Shown: piece by piece, positions 35,130 through 46,120 of the stretch
Numbering within the stretch: position 1 is the stretch's first letter
How the letters are laid out: each line of letters begins with the position of its first letter
Source: Phaeosaccion multiseriatum
Lineage: Eukaryota > Ochrophyta, other classes
Length of the DNA: 64,000 nt
Assembly: GCA_965112735.1 (NCBI GenBank)
Contig: OZ218953.1
Span: 2,232,001-2,296,000 of the forward strand
Direction: 5' to 3'
Made by a program: the position numbers and the translations under genes
Notes under the pieces: model-generated
Database searches by the model: none
Told to the model about the DNA's origin: nothing
The model's input: the letters and a program-made list of their open reading frames with translations, nothing else

Positions 35130-36870
35130 TCAGATGGTCACGCCTCCCTCAGGCTCAAACACAGCACCCTGCTCCGACAGCTGCTTGTGCGCCTCGGCAT
35201 AGTCCTTGAAGAAGGCCTCCTGGTCATCCTTGTACAGGAGGGCATACTTTCGGAAACCCTCGTCCTTGAAGAGAATGTTGTCGGTCTCCAGCTTGAGCAG
35301 CTCGGGGTCGCAGTCCGCGTCGGGCACAGTGGCGTAGTAGCTGATTCATTGAGTGATTGGAGTGCCGCATTGCCAGTAATCCACCCATCCATCCAATGCA
35401 GGAACCAAACAGAGACACCCAAAGCACCAAAAGGAGTGAGTGAGAGTCAAATCATGGCATGGCAGGGCGCAAAAATGACAATCCTTTACTACAGACACAG
35501 CAAGCAGGAGTCCCAAGATGCGGCACGGGCCTATGCGTGTGCGTGGTTGCGTGCTTTACCTGTTGTCGAACTTGAGCCACTTCTCCGTCCACGAAGAGCC
35601 TCCCTCCTTCCCGTATCCCTCCTTCCCGTCCCCCCTGGGCTTGGCACCGCCGCAGGTGAACTTCGTCTTCTCCGCACCGAGGCCGCTGCGGTGCTTGTAG
35701 GCTCGGCCCAGCGTGTGGGCACCAGACAAGGCCACGATCTGCCACAAGACATGGGCCGTAATGTAAGGCACAACGTGAGGTGATGAGGGGAAGGGGGTGT
35801 GGGGGGCGGAGGAAGGGGTGAGGACTTGAGACGCTGCAGCCGAAGGAAGCCAACAGCAGCGCACAAGTGGAGCTGCGTCAGCAAAGCCTCCCCATCCGTT
35901 CGCTATCCTCGCAGGGCGCTACGCGGGGATAAGACAGACCATTGGTACATGCGTATTGGCTCTGACTGACTGACTGACTGACTGACTGACTGACAGACGG
36001 GCCGACTCACCCCCTTGTCGTCGAAGCCCTGACGGTAAAACACGTTCCTCAAGTGTCCCTCAGGGGTTCCCGGGTCGGGGAAGGGGGGGGCGCCTGTTCG
36101 AGGGGGGGGATAACGTATGCGTGCGTGCGTGGGGGCGGCGATAACAGAGCAGCAGCAGCAGCAGAAGGGCAGTCAGAGGGGGCAGAACGGAGCTTCTAAA
36201 AGGGACAAGCATAGACAACCCAAAGGGCAAACACGCACTGCACTGGAGCAAGCACGCACCGGCGGGGAGGTTTCCCTCCTTGTGGCAGCAGTCCGGCCCC
36301 TCCGCACTCTTTCGTCCGTACTTCATATCAATCTTGGGCCCTCCCGCCACCTCCACAGCAACGGCGGAGGCCATCTGCATGGCATCTGCCCAGCCCACGG
36401 TGGGGTACTTCTCCACGAAGGGTTGCAGCATCTCGACCGCGTTGGTCAGGCCGGCGTTGGCGCCGTGGCCGTTCTCGGGGGGGAAGCGAATAGATCCATT
36501 GGCGCCTCCGCACTTGGGCCACTCGCTAGTGGGGATGCTCTTCTCGTACGTCCCTGAATTGATGGAAAGAGGGAGAGAGAAGTGATACGAGGTTCACAAA
36601 CCAACCCTTCCTCCCTCAAACCCACCGCACCACCCTCCCTCCGATTCACTCCATCACCCTCCTCCTACACTCGGGGCACAATTTAGGCTCAATCAAAGGA
36701 TAAAGGATAAGGGTTTTTAACCCTGTCCCTCCCTCTGGAAGCGTTTGCTTACCTGAGTCGTGCCACGCCAGGCGGATCATAATGGGGCCGCTGTTCGTCT
36801 CATCCAGGAACTTTTCAAGATCGCTCTTCAACGCCTTGAGCTCCTCGGGGTTGGGTCCAGAGGTGGCCAT
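35130..36870 (-). CDS. APX: Ascorbate peroxidase (class I haem peroxidase)
   Basis: Five exons (36870-36753, 36553-36260, 36093-36011, 35738-35560, 35340-35130) encode 294 residues. The distal active site is [10 protein letters not shown] (Arg, Trp, His). GGANGSIRF follows, and the proximal haem-ligand His lies in [12 protein letters not shown]. Trp in [15 protein letters not shown] fits the proximal Trp position, and the C-terminus [14 protein letters not shown] is typical. A Gly/Lys-rich insert of about 25 residues lies between GAHTLGRA and the FDNSYY region, as in some algal enzymes. It reduces H2O2 using ascorbate. No transit peptide is evident with the ATG used, suggesting a cytosolic form. 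The frame is open upstream of this ATG, so a longer N-terminus cannot be ruled out. Confidence 0.94.
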
Positions 36871-37524
36871 CTGTGGTCCGCGACCCAAAGGCAGCAGAAG
36901 AGAGAGAGAGGGAGAGGGAGACGGAGAGTGAGAGAGAGGGGGGGGGTGGGGGGGAGGGTGGTGAGAGATGGAAGAAACAAGGGGGAGAGAAAAGAATAGT
37001 GACGGATAGACAGATAGTGAGTGTGAGAGAGAGAGAAGGTGAGAGAGAGAGAGGACGGGAAAAAAGAGAGGGGAAGAGAGAGGCTGGAAGGCGGCGAGAT
37101 AGATAGATGGGCACCAAATGCAGGAGAGAGAAGCAGGGAGAGTGAGAGATGAGCGAAACAGAGAGGAGAGCGAGAAGGGAGGGGGGGAGACACGGCGACG
37201 ACGAGAAAGATCGAAGATCCACAGAGACAGAGGGAGAGTTGAAAGTAAGGACATCCGCGGCACGTGTTTTCCCGGAGACAAACACGTGTTTGTCTGGGTT
37301 ATGGACTTGTTTGTCTGCGGGAACAAGGTATCATCACGCACCCAAGTAGGGCACTCACCTTATTTTTTTTGTTTTTTCTCTGTCGTGTTCTTGGGAATAT
37401 GTGGCAAACATGCTCGATTTGATACAATATCGATGCGGAAACATGTCTCGATTAAATATCGATATCGGTCTTTCTTCTGAGAGAGAGAAGGATGGACCAA
37501 TTGTCAAATGAATTAAAACAAAGA
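36871..37524. promoter_or_regulatory. APX upstream region with purine-rich repeat
   Basis: A GA-rich low-complexity stretch (about 36895-37160) lies just upstream of the APX start. Two CACGTG boxes follow (37261-37266 and 37283-37288). The neighbouring gene on the same strand ends at 37525. Confidence 0.5.
37261..37295. promoter_or_regulatory. Paired CACGTG boxes; perfect 20-bp palindrome
   Basis: CACGTG occurs twice, 22 bp apart. The second copy is the core of a perfect palindrome, AGACAAACACGTGTTTGTCT (37276-37295), about 410 bp upstream of the APX ATG. G-box elements of this type bind bZIP or bHLH factors in other eukaryotes; their function here is inferred. Confidence 0.5.
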
Positions 37525-38769
37525 CTATACAGTAAAGTTTCCAGCCCCAGGTCCGTCGTCGTCGTCTTTGCCCTTGCCTCCTCCGAGGTTCTCGGAGCTG
37601 TACTCGCTGTAGATCCCCCCCCCCGCGCTGCTAGCTCCCTCGTCACCCTCCCCGAAACCCTTTCCCGTGGCCCTCCGCTTCAGCTCCTCGACCCCCTTGA
37701 TGGACTGCTCCTTGGCGATATCGTAGGCCCTTATGGTGCTCTCCTTCACCGCATCCGCCCCTTTGCTCGTTGCGTCAATCGCCTTGGCTTTGAATTGTTG
37801 TATTGTGGGCTGGGTGTCATGGGAGAAAAAGACAACAACAAGGAGGAGAAAGCAGCATGGGGGAACCAACAACAAAGGCAAGTATCAGCGTCTGCGCACT
37901 CTTGCGCCGGCGAGCTGTATGGGGTGGTCGAGCCCGTCAGGAGGCCGAGTTGACTCAACTTGATGGCACCTTGCACACTCCTCCTTCTCCACTCCTTTCA
38001 CACAAAACAGGCTCTTCAGGATGCTCAGAACAAAAGCTGCGTTTGTCGCCCATCCAGCGTGTAAGCACTGCTGACGAAAGACTAATCAATAATCATCATT
38101 GCATCTCACGCCACTCCTCACTGCCACTGCGCCCTTCTCTCTCTGGCCAACCACGTGCAATGCTTGCTCTTACCGCTGCGTCCTCCGCTGCTTCTGAAAC
38201 CTTCTTCCCTGCCCTCGCACACGCATCCAGCGACTTTTCCACGACAGGGGCGGCTGCCTCTCTCATGCTCTTGACAGTGTCTGAGTTCGACACGTCCTCC
38301 ACGCCCTTCTTGAGACTGCCCCAGCCCCACGCAAAGAGATCCTTGGCCTGCTCGATGCCATTGTTCTACCGGACGTGCATGCGGACAGGATGGGTTAGTA
38401 AGCCCTTGCGTAGTGTCATTGGCATCCAATGGATGCAACAGCTAGAGGACGAGTCGGGGGAGGCGTTACGTCTGAGGGTGGGGTGTTCAGAGGCTACGCA
38501 CAAGAGCGGGGAGTCCAGCAAGGGAGTGGGCACACATGACGCACCAGCTTGTCCTGGTTGACGATGTTCTCAAAAGACGATTTCGGCCCATCGTCATCCT
38601 CTTCGCTGTCGTATCCGCCAAAACCATCAGCAGGGTGGCTCCCATTTGTCTCCTCAAACTGTTGCTCTTCACCGCCGTCGTCAGCGATACCAGAATCGCT
38701 GATCCGCTGCGTCGGTGGCTTTGGAGGCACAATCTCCATTGACCCCTCATCTCCTGAGGGAACCTCCAT
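37525..38769 (-). CDS. Unassigned acidic / amphipathic-helix protein
   Basis: Three phase-0 exons (38769-38545, 38365-38174, 37809-37525) give 233 residues. The N-terminal 75 residues are acidic and disordered (DGFGGYDSEEDDDGPKSS). The middle and C-terminal exons form Ala/Lys/Glu-rich amphipathic helices (GIEQAKDLFAWGWGSLKKG, SMREAAAPVVEKSLDACA, AIDATSKGADAVKESTIRAY). The tail is Gly/Asp-rich and ends GAGNFTV. The helices resemble membrane- or lipid-droplet-binding and LEA-type segments, but I do not recognise the family. It lies divergently from HSBP1 and just downstream of APX on the same strand. Confidence 0.7.
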
Positions 38770-39223
38770 TCGTGCTGTGCTGCTGGAGAGGGGAGGCAGC
38801 AAGAGCAAGAGGGGAAAGAAAAAAAGACACGCGAAAAGAATTAGCGGTCCCCTTTGCAGAGAGGAAAGGTGGGCAGGAGTGTGAGTTGCTTTGACAGTGA
38901 GATATCAAGGGGAGTGAGTGAGGGGGGAGGCGGACAACAAGTCTTCGGAGAGGAAGAGAGGGAGGAGAGAAGGGGAGAGAGAGAAAGAAAAGATCCTTGC
39001 TCGCTGCCAAAGAGCGGTCCTGAAAGGAAACTGCTGGGCACACCTTTGCTTCTCCTCGTCCTTCTCCTATTCTATGGCCGGCCTTTTGTGTCCCTCTTCG
39101 CTGTGTGTGGCAAGTTGGAGACAGAGATGCCTATTTGGAAGCATATCGGCCTACTACCGGACATCCCAATCCCCCCCACCCCCCCCAATTCTCGAGCATT
39201 TCTCACAGCTGCAGCAGCTTAGC
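38770..39223. promoter_or_regulatory. Divergent promoter region, unassigned gene / HSBP1
   Basis: About 450 bp lie between the two starts. It includes a GA-rich block (38900-38995) and a C-rich block (about 39168-39187) near the HSBP1 start. I see no canonical core element. Confidence 0.4.
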
Positions 39224-39621
39224 ATGACAGTAAGTGCGACGTGTCGAGGGAACGGGACGCGTCCAAGGGAGAGGGAGAGAGGAGAGAGAAGAGAGAACGA
39301 GCGAGCGATAGAGAGAGAGATGAGAGCAACGGGGAGCGAGAGTGAGAAGGAGAGAGAGAGAGTGAGAAGGAGAGAGAGAGACTTTGATAGGAAGAGAAAC
39401 TGAACATGAGTTTACATGCAACGGGTCGAGGGGAAGGGGCACGTCCAAGGGAGAGAGAGAGGAGCGAGCGAAAGAGAGCTGAGAGCAACGGGAAGAGAGC
39501 GAGCGAACGAGCGAGAGAGAGAGGGAAGAGAGAGGGATAGAGAACAGAGTCATAAAGTAAAGAGAAGCTGAGCAAGACTGTAATCTAGACGGGCCGAGGG
39601 GGGCGGTCCAACGGAGAAAGG

Positions 39622-39656
<35 letters not shown>

Positions 39657-40692
39657 GAGAGAGAGAGAGAGAGAGAGAGAGCGATCAGAGCAACGGGGAG
39701 AGAGAATAGACAATAGCGAAGGAGGTGTTCCCTCCTGAGATTCTATCTCTTGTGTGGCGCTCTTTGCTTCTGTTTTCCTGCTGCTTCGGTCTTCCCTGCC
39801 TCCGTCTGACTTCGCCAACTTACCCACCTCTCTTATGCTAACAATGTATCCCACAGGACAACCTCGGAGGGGGCGGGTCCGTTTCGGCAGAGGGCAGCGA
39901 GCTTCCACCAGAGGCCCAGGACCTCACAGTGTTTGTGCAAACAGTGCTGGAGCAAATGGTGCGTGTGTTGCAGACGTGCGCAATGAAAGGCACAAAGCCC
40001 CCCCCTCCCGCAAGGAGCAGGGTATACAGCAGGCCCGAGGGTGAAAGAAGGCGGGGAGGTGCGGCCTGCTGATGCACAGGATACCCAGGGGGGGTGGCGC
40101 CTCACATCACAGTCCTCGGCGAGAGAATATATACTAGCCCCGCTTTGGTCCAGACTGGTCGAGCGACTGACTGGCTGAATGCCTGGCCGAATGCCTCTCA
40201 CAATCCAACTCACGGACTGACGCCCCCCTTTCTCTCCCTCCCCCCCTGCTCCTCCCGCTCTCGGGGACACGCTTCAAACCCCTTCACATTGCAACACGTG
40301 CCTTTCCTGCCTCAGCAAAATCGGTTCACTCAAATGTCGGAGGCAATTATCGGGCGGGTAGACGAGATGGGATCACGCATAGATGATCTCGAAAAGTCGA
40401 TTCAGGACCTCATGGACCAGGTCAGTCAGGAGGGAGCACGAAGGGAAGGAGAAGAGGTAGATGGTAATGCTGGCTTGTCTTGTCTTCAAACTATGTCTGC
40501 ACACAAAGCGCCCTCCCCTCGTTTCTCCGTTCCTCTCCTGCTCCTTGTGGTACCACCACTCGGTCATGCCTGTTGTATCTTCTCATGCTTTTGGTCTCCC
40601 GTGTTGCGTTTGGACTACTGATGACCTGCTGCGACACCTGCTGCATGTTCTCCTACCACCACCGTTCGTGCTTGACGTGTGTGTGTGTGTGT

Positions 40693-40759
<67 letters not shown>

Positions 40760-40855
40760 TGTATGTGTGTGCCTCGCTTCGTCGCCTCTCAGAGCGGCGT
40801 GTCTCCAGGCGATGTGGACGCGGCGGCCGGGGGATCCAAGTCAGCAAAGGCATAG
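39224..40855 (+). CDS. HSBP1: Heat shock factor binding protein 1 (HSBP1)
   Basis: Four exons (39224-39229, 39857-39958, 40316-40420, 40793-40855) encode 91 residues. The core AQDLTVFVQTVLEQM, then RFTQMSEAIIGRVDEMGSRIDDLEKSIQDLMDQ, is the conserved HSBP1 coiled coil, which trimerises and binds the HSF1 trimerisation domain in animals. The first coding exon contributes only ATG-ACA before a GTAAGT donor. It was chosen because the in-frame sequence upstream of exon 2 hits a stop within four codons and this ATG joins in phase 0. The first intron carries three diverged copies of a repeat of about 170 bp, and the third intron a GT microsatellite. The exon-1 assignment is less certain than the rest. 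Confidence 0.9.
39240..39710. repeat. Three diverged tandem copies of a ~170-bp GA-rich unit
   Basis: Each copy begins with a GTCGAGG...CGTCCAAGGGAGAG-type block (39243, 39423 and 39590) and ends near GAGAGCAACGGG(G/A)AGAG. They lie inside HSBP1 intron 1. Confidence 0.75.
40676..40771. repeat. (GT)n microsatellite
   Basis: About 95 bp of GT repeat with TAT interruptions in HSBP1 intron 3. Confidence 0.9.
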
Positions 40856-41682
40856 GCCAGGCGCAAGGAGAGTACATGATGTAAGATAAACCCCAAATTC
40901 TCTGTTTTTTTTGTTTTTAATTAAAATTTGGTCTCGACTTCCCAACAATGTCACTATACATTGCCTACGGAGCTGAAGTCATCGGCAATCTCTGGCCAGT
41001 TGTGGATTGTGACACGTATGTACAGAGGGGAGTCGTGTTGCTCTCGTTCCATTCCGTGCGTACTCCTCACACCCCTCCACTGGACAGAGCTTGCCCAAGG
41101 CATGCACACGCCTCCTACAGTTTTCCCCTCCTTCCCTCCCATCCGCAGTATTCACCGCTGGCGTAGGGCTTGCCATCACGCCCGGTTGCCCTCTTCCCCT
41201 CCCATCCGCGGCGTTCACCGCCGCTGTAGGGCGGGTCTTCAGACCAGTGACAGAAGCTGGCAAGAACTTCGAATGCGTTCTCACCCTCCTCCTCCTCTGC
41301 GCAAGAGGAGGATGAAGCTGACACTCGCTGCATATCCTTGCCCCTCGACTGCCGTCGATTCCTCAATGTCCGTGGCCGCGCCGCTCGGGGGAGGGGGGGG
41401 GGCAGGCAGAGCGGCAGAGGGGAGACGAATCGCGGTAAAGGCTTGGGACAAACAAGGCTGAAGGAATAGCGCGGGCGCACACGAGATGGAGGTAGCAGCA
41501 CAGGTCCTCGAATCTGTCTGCTGTGGAAGGGGCTCCAACGCGCCGAGCGCTAGGGCGCAGGCTACGGCCCCACAAAAGCCTCGATCGAGGAGAGCCAATC
41601 AGCGCTCCATCCTTGTAGGGGGCGGCCCCGCCTGGGGGAAGCAGTGGGAGAGAGCGTTGGGAGGCGGCGCCAGAGCCATCAA
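40856..41682. other. Intergenic region between convergent HSBP1 and TPGS2-like genes
   Basis: It contains two similar segments (about 41137-41170 and 41203-41235) sharing CTCCCATCCGC and TTCACCGC...GTAGGGC. Open frames on both strands show no family features. No supported gene. Confidence 0.5.
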
Positions 41683-42870
41683 TCACACTTTCCCGCCGCT
41701 TTCTATGCTGCTGCCCGTGTCGCTGAGATGGTTGCCATCGATGGCACCGCTGCCGCTGTCCCCATCGTCCTCGTCGGACCGGCCGCCCGCTCCTTCGCCG
41801 TCACTACTGACAAAGTTCTCCTCGTCGTCTTCCTCACTATCGTCATCATCATCGTCATCGCTGCTATAGTCACTGGTGTCCTCGTCCTCCTCGGAGTCAC
41901 TTGATTTGCCCCCAATGGCGGCGGCGGTAGCAGACTCCAGCTCCTTCCTCTCCTTTTCCCTGCAGGCCCGCTCCTTGGTCCACTCCATTTGGTCAAAGAG
42001 CAAGCGGTCTGGACAGTACAGTCTCATCCACTGCTGCGTCGTCGGACTCAGGCCCATGGGCGTGTAGGCATGCTGCCAGCCCCGCACCCCCAAATGCACC
42101 ATGGCCATTCGAAAGTAGCTGGTGAAGCTGTCCGCGAGCAAGTGCCACCTGCACCCCAAGTCCTTGAACCAGACTTGAGTGCAGAGCGGCGAAGAGCCCG
42201 AGGCGGACGACCCTGATCCTCCTCCCCCCCCCCCCTTCCCATCGGCCCCCTCACTACTCACGCCCTTCGGGGCCCCGCCTGAGATCGACGCTTCTTCGTC
42301 GGACTTGCCGTAGATGAGCACCACATTGCCCACGTCCTCGGACACATCAATACCAAACGCTGCAACGGGCTCGAGTCTCGCCACGCCCGGGGAAGCTGCT
42401 GAACATCTGGACAGCGCAGGTCGTCGGCTGCCCGCCACATGGCCTCCTCCACTCGCTTCATCTGAGTCGTCCTTCTCCTCGTCATCATCATCCAAGGGCA
42501 GGCGGTTGAGATCCGCCAGCCCTGGGAAGCGCAACTCGCCCACGTAGGCCGACGCCTTGTCGCGCAGCTTGGACGTCCACCGCACGACGAGGCCATTGGA
42601 GAAGTCCAGAAAGGCGCGCAGATCCTGCGGCAGCACGTATGGGTAGTTCTTGTCTTCCCAGCGTGCAATAGCCACGGCCGTGGCGGGTGCAATGGCGCTC
42701 ACCAACACGCTGCCCACGCCGGCAATCTGGGGAGAGATGTGCTGCTGCTGCTGGTCCTGTCGCTGTCTGAGAATGTCGAAGCCAAGGCTGTCCAGCACCT
42801 GCCGCTGCTTGGGGGGCAGCGCGTGCAGGTTGCGCATGGCAGGCTCTCGATCACCGCCCCTGGAGGGCAT
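41683..42870 (-). CDS. TPGS2: Tubulin polyglutamylase complex subunit 2-like (SMI1/KNR4-type) protein
   Basis: A single exon encodes 395 residues. The conserved region runs from RWEDKNYPYVLPQDLRAFLD through NGLVVRWTSKL and FGIDVSEDVGNVVLIYG. It continues to QVWFKDLGCRWHLLADSFTS, YFRMAMVHLGVRGWQHAYT and PMGLSPTTQQWMRLYCPDRL. This order matches TPGS2, the SMI1/KNR4-fold subunit of the complex that polyglutamylates tubulin in axonemes and neurons. Gly/Ser- and Asp-rich inserts interrupt the domain, and the last 100 residues are an acidic Ser/Asp/Glu tail. It starts 192 bp from the divergent CCCH gene. It implies a microtubule or cilium function. The naming rests on remembered family pattern. Confidence 0.82.
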   Translation of the reverse strand: MPSRGGDREPAMRNLHALPPKQRQVLDSLGFDILRQRQDQQQQHISPQIAGVGSVLVSAIAPATAVAIARWEDKNYPYVLPQDLRAFLDFSNGLVVRWTSKLRDKASAYVGELRFPGLADLNRLPLDDDDEEKDDSDEASGGGHVAGSRRPALSRCSAASPGVARLEPVAAFGIDVSEDVGNVVLIYGKSDEEASISGGAPKGVSSEGADGKGGGGGGSGSSASGSSPLCTQVWFKDLGCRWHLLADSFTSYFRMAMVHLGVRGWQHAYTPMGLSPTTQQWMRLYCPDRLLFDQMEWTKERACREKERKELESATAAAIGGKSSDSEEDEDTSDYSSDDDDDDDSEEDDEENFVSSDGEGAGGRSDEDDGDSGSGAIDGNHLSDTGSSIESGGKV

Positions 42871-43062
42871 GCCTACCGCCGCTTATCACCCTCACTCCAT
42901 TTGCCCTGCAACTGCCGCGAGGTGTGGAGTGGAGTTTTGCTTCACACCATCCCGTGTGCAGCCTACACCCTTGGGTAATCTCTGCGGCTGGCTCCGCACA
43001 ACTACAGCCACAGGAGAGAGAGGCAGAGAGATAAGCATAAGCAAAGAGAAAGAGACATAATC
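42871..43062. promoter_or_regulatory. 192-bp divergent promoter, TPGS2-like / CCCH gene
   Basis: Only 192 bp separate the two divergent start codons, so a bidirectional promoter is likely. No recognised core element. Confidence 0.45.
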
Positions 43063-44551
43063 ATGGACGGTGGCGGAGGAGACTACGGAGGGGCATGGTC
43101 CGGCGGCGGAGGAGGCCGAGGGGGAGGAGGCGGCGGACGGTGAGTGTAACGAAGAGGTCGCATCTTTGACCGGTTGCCGTAGTATCAAGGTGTAGAAAGA
43201 GAGTGCAGAGACGGGACAAGAGTGGAGGCGGCACAGGGGTGTCAGAGAGCGAAGATTGGGCTCGGGCGCTGCGCTTTTGTTGGTTGGCTGCTCCTTGCGC
43301 GGGGTTTCCCCCTTCTCTTCCCCCAACGCTTGGGCCGGAGCCACTCTCTGGTTCGCACACGCGCAGCTGGTCTTTCCGCCCTTCTCTCCGCTCTCCCCCG
43401 TTGCCTTCCGATGGCTGGGAGGCCTATGCTAGCGAGGCCACCGTGCTTTCGGCACTCCCCTTCATCGTGCTTGTTATTTTACATCAATTCCGAATCCCAT
43501 CTCACCCTGCTCTCGCGCCTCGTCCCTGCTCCCACACCACAGTGGCGTCTGCTACGCTTTCCAGGAGGGAAACTGCAACTACGGTAAGGCGCTCTTGAGG
43601 CCCAAGGTGTGCGGGGTGGAGGGGATGTTAGCGAAGCGCGGGGGAGAGTAAAACGTAAGGCTGGTCTTCTTCAAGTGGAGTGCTCGTCGGAAGGCCCCGT
43701 GCTCCCTGCCCGTCCCCCTTACTCTGCTCGCACATGTTCCCGATCAAATATGAGCCTGACATGTCTCCCTCCCGTCCGATCCTTTTTCCTCTGTCTTCCC
43801 GCTCCTCGCAGGTGAGTCGTGCCGATTCTCCCACGATGGCGCTGGGGGTGCGGGCGGCGGAGGAGGGGGCTACGGAGGAGGAGGAGGAGGAGGAGGTTAC
43901 TCGGGAGGCCGAGGCGGTGGTGGCCGTGGCATATGCTACGCCTTCCAGGAGGGAAACTGCAACTACGGTAAGCCTTAGCGTGCCAGAGATTTTTTTGCTG
44001 CTTGGCCTTCCCCCGCTCTCCACCTTTTGCTCCCGAGCCATTGCGTCCTTAATTTTTCCCTCTCTAATTTTCACCCGTCCTCTTCCTCTCCTCAAATAGG
44101 TGACGGCTGCCGATTCTCCCACGACGGTCCGGGAGGAGCCGGCGGAGGAGGCGGAGGAGGAGGAGGCTTTGGCGGACACTGGGGAGGAGGTGACCGCGGA
44201 GGAGGAGGCTACAGCGGAGGAGGAGGCGGCTTCGGCGGAGGGCGCAAGACCGGCATTTGCTACGCATTCCAGGACGGCAACTGCCAGTACGGTGAGGGCT
44301 GCCGATTCTCCCACGAGGCCGGAGCCGCCGGAGCAGGAGCAGGAGGAGGAGGAGGAGGAGGGTTCGGAGGAGGCGGATACGGAGGCCGCTCCAGGGGCAT
44401 GTGCTATGACTTCCAGGATGGGCGATGCAACCGCGGCGACAGCTGCAGGTTCTCCCACGGAGCCCCCGGTGCCGAGGCACCACCTGCCGGAGGAGGAGGC
44501 ATGGGCGGAGGCGACGGGGGCTACGGAGGCGGCGGAGGAGGCGGCTACTAA
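43063..44551 (+). CDS. Glycine-rich protein with four CCCH zinc fingers
   Basis: Four exons (43063-43139, 43543-43583, 43812-43967, 44100-44551) encode 241 residues. Four fingers of the form C-x7-C-x5-C-x3-H are visible: CYAFQEGNCNYG|ESCRFSH, CYAFQEGNCNYG|DGCRFSH, CYAFQDGNCQYGEGCRFSH and CYDFQDGRCNRGDSCRFSH. Gly-rich linkers (GGGGGGYGG) separate them, and there is a Gly/Tyr-rich N-terminus. Introns interrupt fingers 1 and 2 at the same codon and phase, while fingers 3 and 4 are uninterrupted. CCCH fingers of this type usually bind RNA; with Gly-rich linkers this is probably an RNA-binding regulatory protein. Confidence 0.88.
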
Positions 44552-45757
44552 GCGCATCCTCCAAGTGGACGCGAGATTGTCGACAGCACTGGTGGTGTAA
44601 CGACAACAAACGGATGAGCCTGCTTCCGCTTCACGGCGGAAGTAAGGGAAATGGGAACGGGGGGGTTGGGGGTTCAGGGGAGGGGGGGTGGGGTTTCGGG
44701 TTTGGGGTTTGGGGTTTGGGTGCACGTGTGTGATTTTGAGAGTGAAGTTTTTCGTTGGTGGAAGGCGGCCGAATGATTGGATTCGGTTGTTGCAAGAGAG
44801 GAGAGGAGGGGTGAGCGGAGGAGCAGGGGGAAGAGATTGGTGTCTTAACTCACACTTTTTGCCCCCCTTTGAACGTGGCAAAGGGGGGTCAAGAGCGAGC
44901 CGTGGGGAAGCTGCAGTGATGCCGCCTCTCGGAGGTTTGATACAGATGTGAGGCAGGAGATGGATGTCGAGAGAAAGAGGGGAGAGGAGAGAGAGTGGTG
45001 CTTTTTGGAGATGTAAATTGGAGTGGTCCGCAGGCGGTCGACGGAATCAGACGGAAAATGAACTTTACGAAGAGTTGGGGGGTGGTGGTTCGGGGTTAAG
45101 CAAAGAAAACAAATGTGGTAGAGGGAGAAAAGGGGGCGCGGGAGAAAAGTGAGAAGGGGGGGGTTAGGGCGAGGGAGAGAGAGACCGAGAGAAAATGGGA
45201 GAGGAGAGAGAGGAACAGGGAGAGCATTATACTACTGAGGAGGTGGGAGCGAGAGAGGTGTGTGGGGTGTTGAACGGTAGACTCGGGAGGTCTTAAAAGA
45301 GAACAAGGCGGCATAAGGAGGAAGGGAAGGAAGGATTAGGAGGGAAGAAAAAAAGCGCACAGCGTTTGGAAGAACTCGGTGCGTACAGATCATCGTCGCG
45401 AACATCGAATCGCTTTTATGCGAATAAGCGAACAGCAACACAGTTCTTCATTTCCCTTTCTTTTGGATGGCTATTCCCTCTTGGAGCAGGCTAGCCCCCC
45501 CCCCCGATTGTCGTAGTTGCCCTCCCCATCCGGCGACACCATTCCTCACAGGCTGGCGGCGAGTTGCTTATGCAACGAATTCCCGCGCTTTTGATATTTC
45601 TTGATTCGCTTCTGTGGAACGCTCTTCAAACGGGCCGCCCGCCCTTAAACACAGAGAGTGACAGCGAGAGAGAAAGAGAGAGAGAAAGAGAAAGAGAGGG
45701 AGAGGGAGAGAGTGACGGGAAGCGAGAGAAAGAGAGGGAGAGAGAGAGACAGCGAGT

Positions 45758-45800
<43 letters not shown>

Positions 45801-45982
45801 AGAGAAGGGAAGAGAGAGAGACAGAGAGACAGGAATAATCCGCTCATTCTTGATTCGCTTCTGTGGAACGCTCTTCAAACGCGCCCTTAAATACAGAGAG
45901 TGACAGGAAGCGAGAGAAAGAGAGGTAGAGAGAGAGACAGCGAGTGGCAGAGAGAGAGAGAGAGAGAAAGAGAAAGAGAAGA

Positions 45983-46048
<66 letters not shown>

Positions 46049-46120
46049 GAAGGGAAGAGAGAGAGACAGAGAGACAGGAATAGAGAGAACGTTTCAGAGA
46101 ACGAGAGAGACGCTTTAAAC
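44552..46120. other. Intergenic region with telomere-like heptamers and GA repeats
   Basis: Presumed 3' UTR of the CCCH gene; GGGTTTG-type heptamers at about 44693-44721; unique AT/GA-rich sequence; then duplicated GA-rich units (45598-46083) reaching to within 40 bp of the AIM24-family ATG. No supported ORF. Confidence 0.6.
45598..46083. repeat. Duplicated ~250-bp unit with (GA)n
   Basis: The 25-bp block at about 45599 (starting TTGATTCGCTTCTGTGGAAC) is repeated at about 45850. Each copy is followed by GAGAGTGAC, GA repeats and an ACAGAGAGACAGGAATA end. It lies in the 5' flank of the AIM24-family gene. Confidence 0.85.

Noticed and set aside
40928-41461. 177-aa plus-strand ORF after HSBP1
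   Set aside because: It overlaps the short direct repeats and low-complexity sequence; no recognisable domain or upstream splice site.
44693-44721. GGGTTTG heptamers resembling a telomere repeat
   Set aside because: Only three or four imperfect units, not TTTAGGG, and embedded between normal genes; chance or very degraded at best.
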